From CAWHMS01 sp963830495 (GTDB lineage Bacteria; Actinomycetota; Actinomycetes; Propionibacteriales; Nocardioidaceae): a stretch of 64,000 bases of DNA. The notes below the pieces were generated by a model, which saw only the letters and a list, made by a program, of their open reading frames with translations, searched no databases and was not told the origin of the DNA. Positions 62,403 to 64,000 of this stretch are shown piece after piece. Made by a program: the position numbers and the translations under genes. The stretch covers positions 1 to 64,000 of the forward strand of contig CAWHMS010000002.1 of NCBI GenBank assembly GCA_963830495.1. Direction: 5' to 3'. Numbering within the stretch: the first letter of the stretch is position 1; the number at the start of each line of letters is the position of its first letter.

Positions 62403-62505
62403 CCGGTCTAGGCAAACATCCCTGACGGGTCAACGGGTGGGGACAACCCCAGGGAACAAAATGACCGGTCAACGGGAACAACCTGACCGGTCAACGGGAA
62501 GTCGG
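62399..62505. repeat. 22-bp tandem repeat array B
   Basis: Four or five units, two of them nearly identical. Units begin at about 62399, 62422, 62461 and 62483, with the core TGACCGGTCAACGGGAAC. TGACCGGTCA is a perfect palindrome. A diverged stretch (CCCAGGGAACAAA) lies between the second and third units. The array starts exactly at the HAD stop codon. The same units form array A at 4.75 kb. No spacers, so not CRISPR. Units may act as terminator-like or protein-binding sites. Confidence 0.8.
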
Positions 62506-62812
62506 CGCGTCGGGTGGCGTGTCGCGTGAGAATCGGGTCGGCCCTCTTCCGTTCCCGGGCCGGACGGCGTACAAAGGAACCAACAACTCAAGACCCGCAC
62601 ATGGACTGGGTACCCACGCGGCGATCCACCCTTCTGAATTGGGCAGTCGCACCCGGGACACACCCGAGGCGACAGTGACGCGAGTGCACGCCTGGTAGCC
62701 CGATCTCCATGTGTCAGCGGCGGCGTCTTCTCTCGAGGGCGCCGCTCGCATGTGTTCAGGGTCGGGCATCCCGCACCACGACCGGCCCGCTGAGGTGACT
62801 CATGGTGCTCCC
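62506..62812. other. Intergenic, no gene supported
   Basis: A 307-bp stretch after array B. Short open frames on the minus strand are not family-like. No RNA fold beyond ordinary GC hairpins is evident. An in-frame upstream extension of the following gene gives no methyltransferase similarity. Confidence 0.4.
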
Positions 62813-63616
62813 GTGACAGACGATAAAGAGCGGCTCGCCGGCAGCTTCGATCGAGCCGCGGACGACTACGACCTGGCGCGTCCGGACTACCCCGCGGCGC
62901 TCTTCGACGCGCTCGTGCTGGCGGCCGGGCTGCGTCCCGGTGACCGAGTCCTCGAGATCGGGGCAGGCACCGGCAAGGCGACGCTGCCTCTGGCCGACCG
63001 GGGCCTGGTCATCACCTGCCTCGAGCCGGGGCCACGACTGGCCGCCATCGCCCGGGCGAGGCTGGCCGACCATAGGGGGGTCACCGTCGTGCCGTCCGGC
63101 TTCGAGAGCTGGCGACCCCCTGACGCCGCCCGGTTCCGCCTGGTCTTCGCAGCGACGGCGTGGCACTGGCTCGACCCCGCCCTGCGTTATCGACGCGCCT
63201 GGGAGCTCCTGGTGCCTGCCGGGCACCTTGCGTTCTGGACCGCTGCGCACGTCCTACCGGACGAAGGTGACGCGTTCTTCGTGGAGCTCCAGGACGTCTA
63301 CGCGGAGATCGGCGCGGCGCTGCCCGGAGACGCTGCTCCGCCACGGCCCGGGGAGCTGCCCGAGCTCGACCACGAGGTGCGCGCGACCGGGTTGTTCGAG
63401 CCGGTCCTCGTCGAGCACTTCGACTGGGAGACGACGTACGACGCTGAGGGCTACATCCGACTGCTGCAGACCTTCTCCGGCCACATCGTGATGTCGGACG
63501 ACCAACGGGCGGTGCTGTTCGGAGCGATTCGGAGGCGGTTGGCGGACCGTCCGGAAGGCTTGCTCAGACGCCACTGGGGAGCGGTGCTTCATGTTGCCCG
63601 GGCGCTTCCCGGCTGA
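62813..63616 (+). CDS. Class I SAM-dependent methyltransferase
   Basis: A 267-residue methyltransferase. Motif I is PGDRVLEIGAGTGKATLPLA, the acidic post-I residue is in LVITCLEPGPRLAAIARARL, and FRLVFAATAWHWLDPALRYR with AWELLVPAGHLAFWTA follow. GTG 62813 (TDDKERLAGSFDRAADDYDL) matches the usual N-terminus of this Methyltransf_11 subgroup; GTG 62795 is possible. The ATHWLDP-like motif (here ATAWHWLDP) is typical of ubiquinone/bile-like small-molecule methyltransferases; substrate unknown. Confidence 0.85.
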   Translation: MTDDKERLAGSFDRAADDYDLARPDYPAALFDALVLAAGLRPGDRVLEIGAGTGKATLPLADRGLVITCLEPGPRLAAIARARLADHRGVTVVPSGFESWRPPDAARFRLVFAATAWHWLDPALRYRRAWELLVPAGHLAFWTAAHVLPDEGDAFFVELQDVYAEIGAALPGDAAPPRPGELPELDHEVRATGLFEPVLVEHFDWETTYDAEGYIRLLQTFSGHIVMSDDQRAVLFGAIRRRLADRPEGLLRRHWGAVLHVARALPG

Positions 63617-63617
63617 G

Positions 63618-64000
63618 TCAGCCGGTGTCGTTGAGCGGGCTCGCCTCCGTGGCCAGCCCGAGGGCGTTCGCCGCATACAGCATCCAGGTACGGCGCCCGG
63701 CGCGCGTCCCCTCGGCGTACGCCGCCAGAGCGGTGCGATACCGCTGGCCCGATTGCAGGTGCCCCTCCTCCGGGACGACCATCGAGGTCGGGTCCACACC
63801 TCTCGCGACGAGCAACAGCCGCTCCACGGCCCGCGCCACCACCGCGTTCGCCGTGGCAAAGGGTGCGATCGTGGCCAGTTCTGCATGAGCGACGGCGGCA
63901 ACTCCCACCGCCGGCCGGTCGGTGCCGTCGAGCAGGAAGCGGGCCAGCTCGTGCAGCCGCGACGAGACCCCCTGGTCGCTGCGTGGCCGGCCGAGCACCG
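63618..64000 (-). CDS. Fic-like/oxidoreductase-annotated protein, partial
   Basis: The last ~127 residues of a protein running off the window end; the start is outside. AVAHAELATIAPFATANAVV then ARAVERLLLVARGVDPTSMV resembles the Fic HPFxxGN helix region in an altered form (IAPF-x2-AN instead of HPF-x2-GN), so AMPylation is unlikely. Homologous actinobacterial proteins next to this methyltransferase/HAD region are loosely named oxidoreductases. The end is AANALGLATEASPLNDTG. Only the C-terminus is visible, so I assign no function. Confidence 0.55.
   Translation of the reverse strand, partial: VLGRPRSDQGVSSRLHELARFLLDGTDRPAVGVAAVAHAELATIAPFATANAVVARAVERLLLVARGVDPTSMVVPEEGHLQSGQRYRTALAAYAEGTRAGRRTWMLYAANALGLATEASPLNDTG

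Noticed and set aside
63618..64000. Assignment as an active Fic AMP-transferase
   Set aside because: The HPFx2GN motif is not conserved (IAPFATAN), and only the C-terminus is visible.

Overview
The window is high-GC actinobacterial chromosome. GC-rich third codon positions, frequent GTG starts and four-base gene overlaps fit this. So does the gene content: a dTMP kinase fused to an MFS transporter, the helicase/TadE/TadC/TadB/TadA/Ssd/HAD block known from mycobacteria, a 6C small RNA and a GlfT2-like glycosyltransferase. I infer Nocardioidaceae (Nocardioides-like), but no marker in the window proves the genus.

Region 1 (1-7.4 kb) is a gene graveyard. It holds multiply frameshifted remains of a GNAT acetyltransferase, a secreted FnIII-like protein, a CorA magnesium transporter, NadC and NadB, plus a duplicated ~200-bp sequence and a 21/22-bp tandem repeat. 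Decay stops sharply at nadA, which is intact and diverges from an NrtR-type NUDIX regulator. De novo NAD synthesis therefore looks broken at the aspartate oxidase and quinolinate phosphoribosyltransferase steps, unless copies exist elsewhere.

Region 2 (9-20 kb) carries ordinary accessory genes: MmcQ/YjbR, VOC, a secreted M28 peptidase, DinB, a frameshifted class V aminotransferase coupled to an SDR, a MazG-like protein, a FUSC transporter, a PEP mutase-like enzyme, a doubly broken MntA-HepT toxin-antitoxin pair and two acetyltransferases. Region 3 (20.4-30.2 kb) is a potassium locus: a DUF4118 protein diverging from a 27-aa peptide and kdpF-A-B-C-D-E (kdpB has a one-base frameshift), followed by a DUF389 membrane protein. 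Paired direct repeats in the divergent intergenic region are a candidate KdpE operator.

Region 4 (30.3-33 kb) is an integration scar beside tRNA-Thr(CGT): fragments of at least two tyrosine recombinases, a MerR gene lacking its DNA-binding end, and an intact methyltransferase. Region 5 (33.2-43.8 kb, minus strand) is core: a secreted alpha/beta hydrolase, a DUF4190/septum-formation membrane protein, holB, MFS-tmk, a luciferase-family relic, topA and a modification-type methyltransferase. Region 6 (43.8-50.5 kb) is a cell-envelope island: a GlfT2-like glycosyltransferase (frameshifted) and four paralogous sulfotransferase-like genes in a convergent 2+2 arrangement.

Region 7 (50.6-64 kb) has hppA, a STAS anti-anti-sigma factor, an MrfA-type helicase, the Tad pilus/secretion block ending in ssd, the 6C RNA, a HAD phosphatase, a second array of the same 22-bp repeat seen at 4.75 kb, a methyltransferase and a gene running off the window end. 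Three otherwise well-conserved genes (13.5 kb, 24.5 kb, 45.35 kb) each carry a single apparent +1 insertion, which may be real or an assembly artefact.
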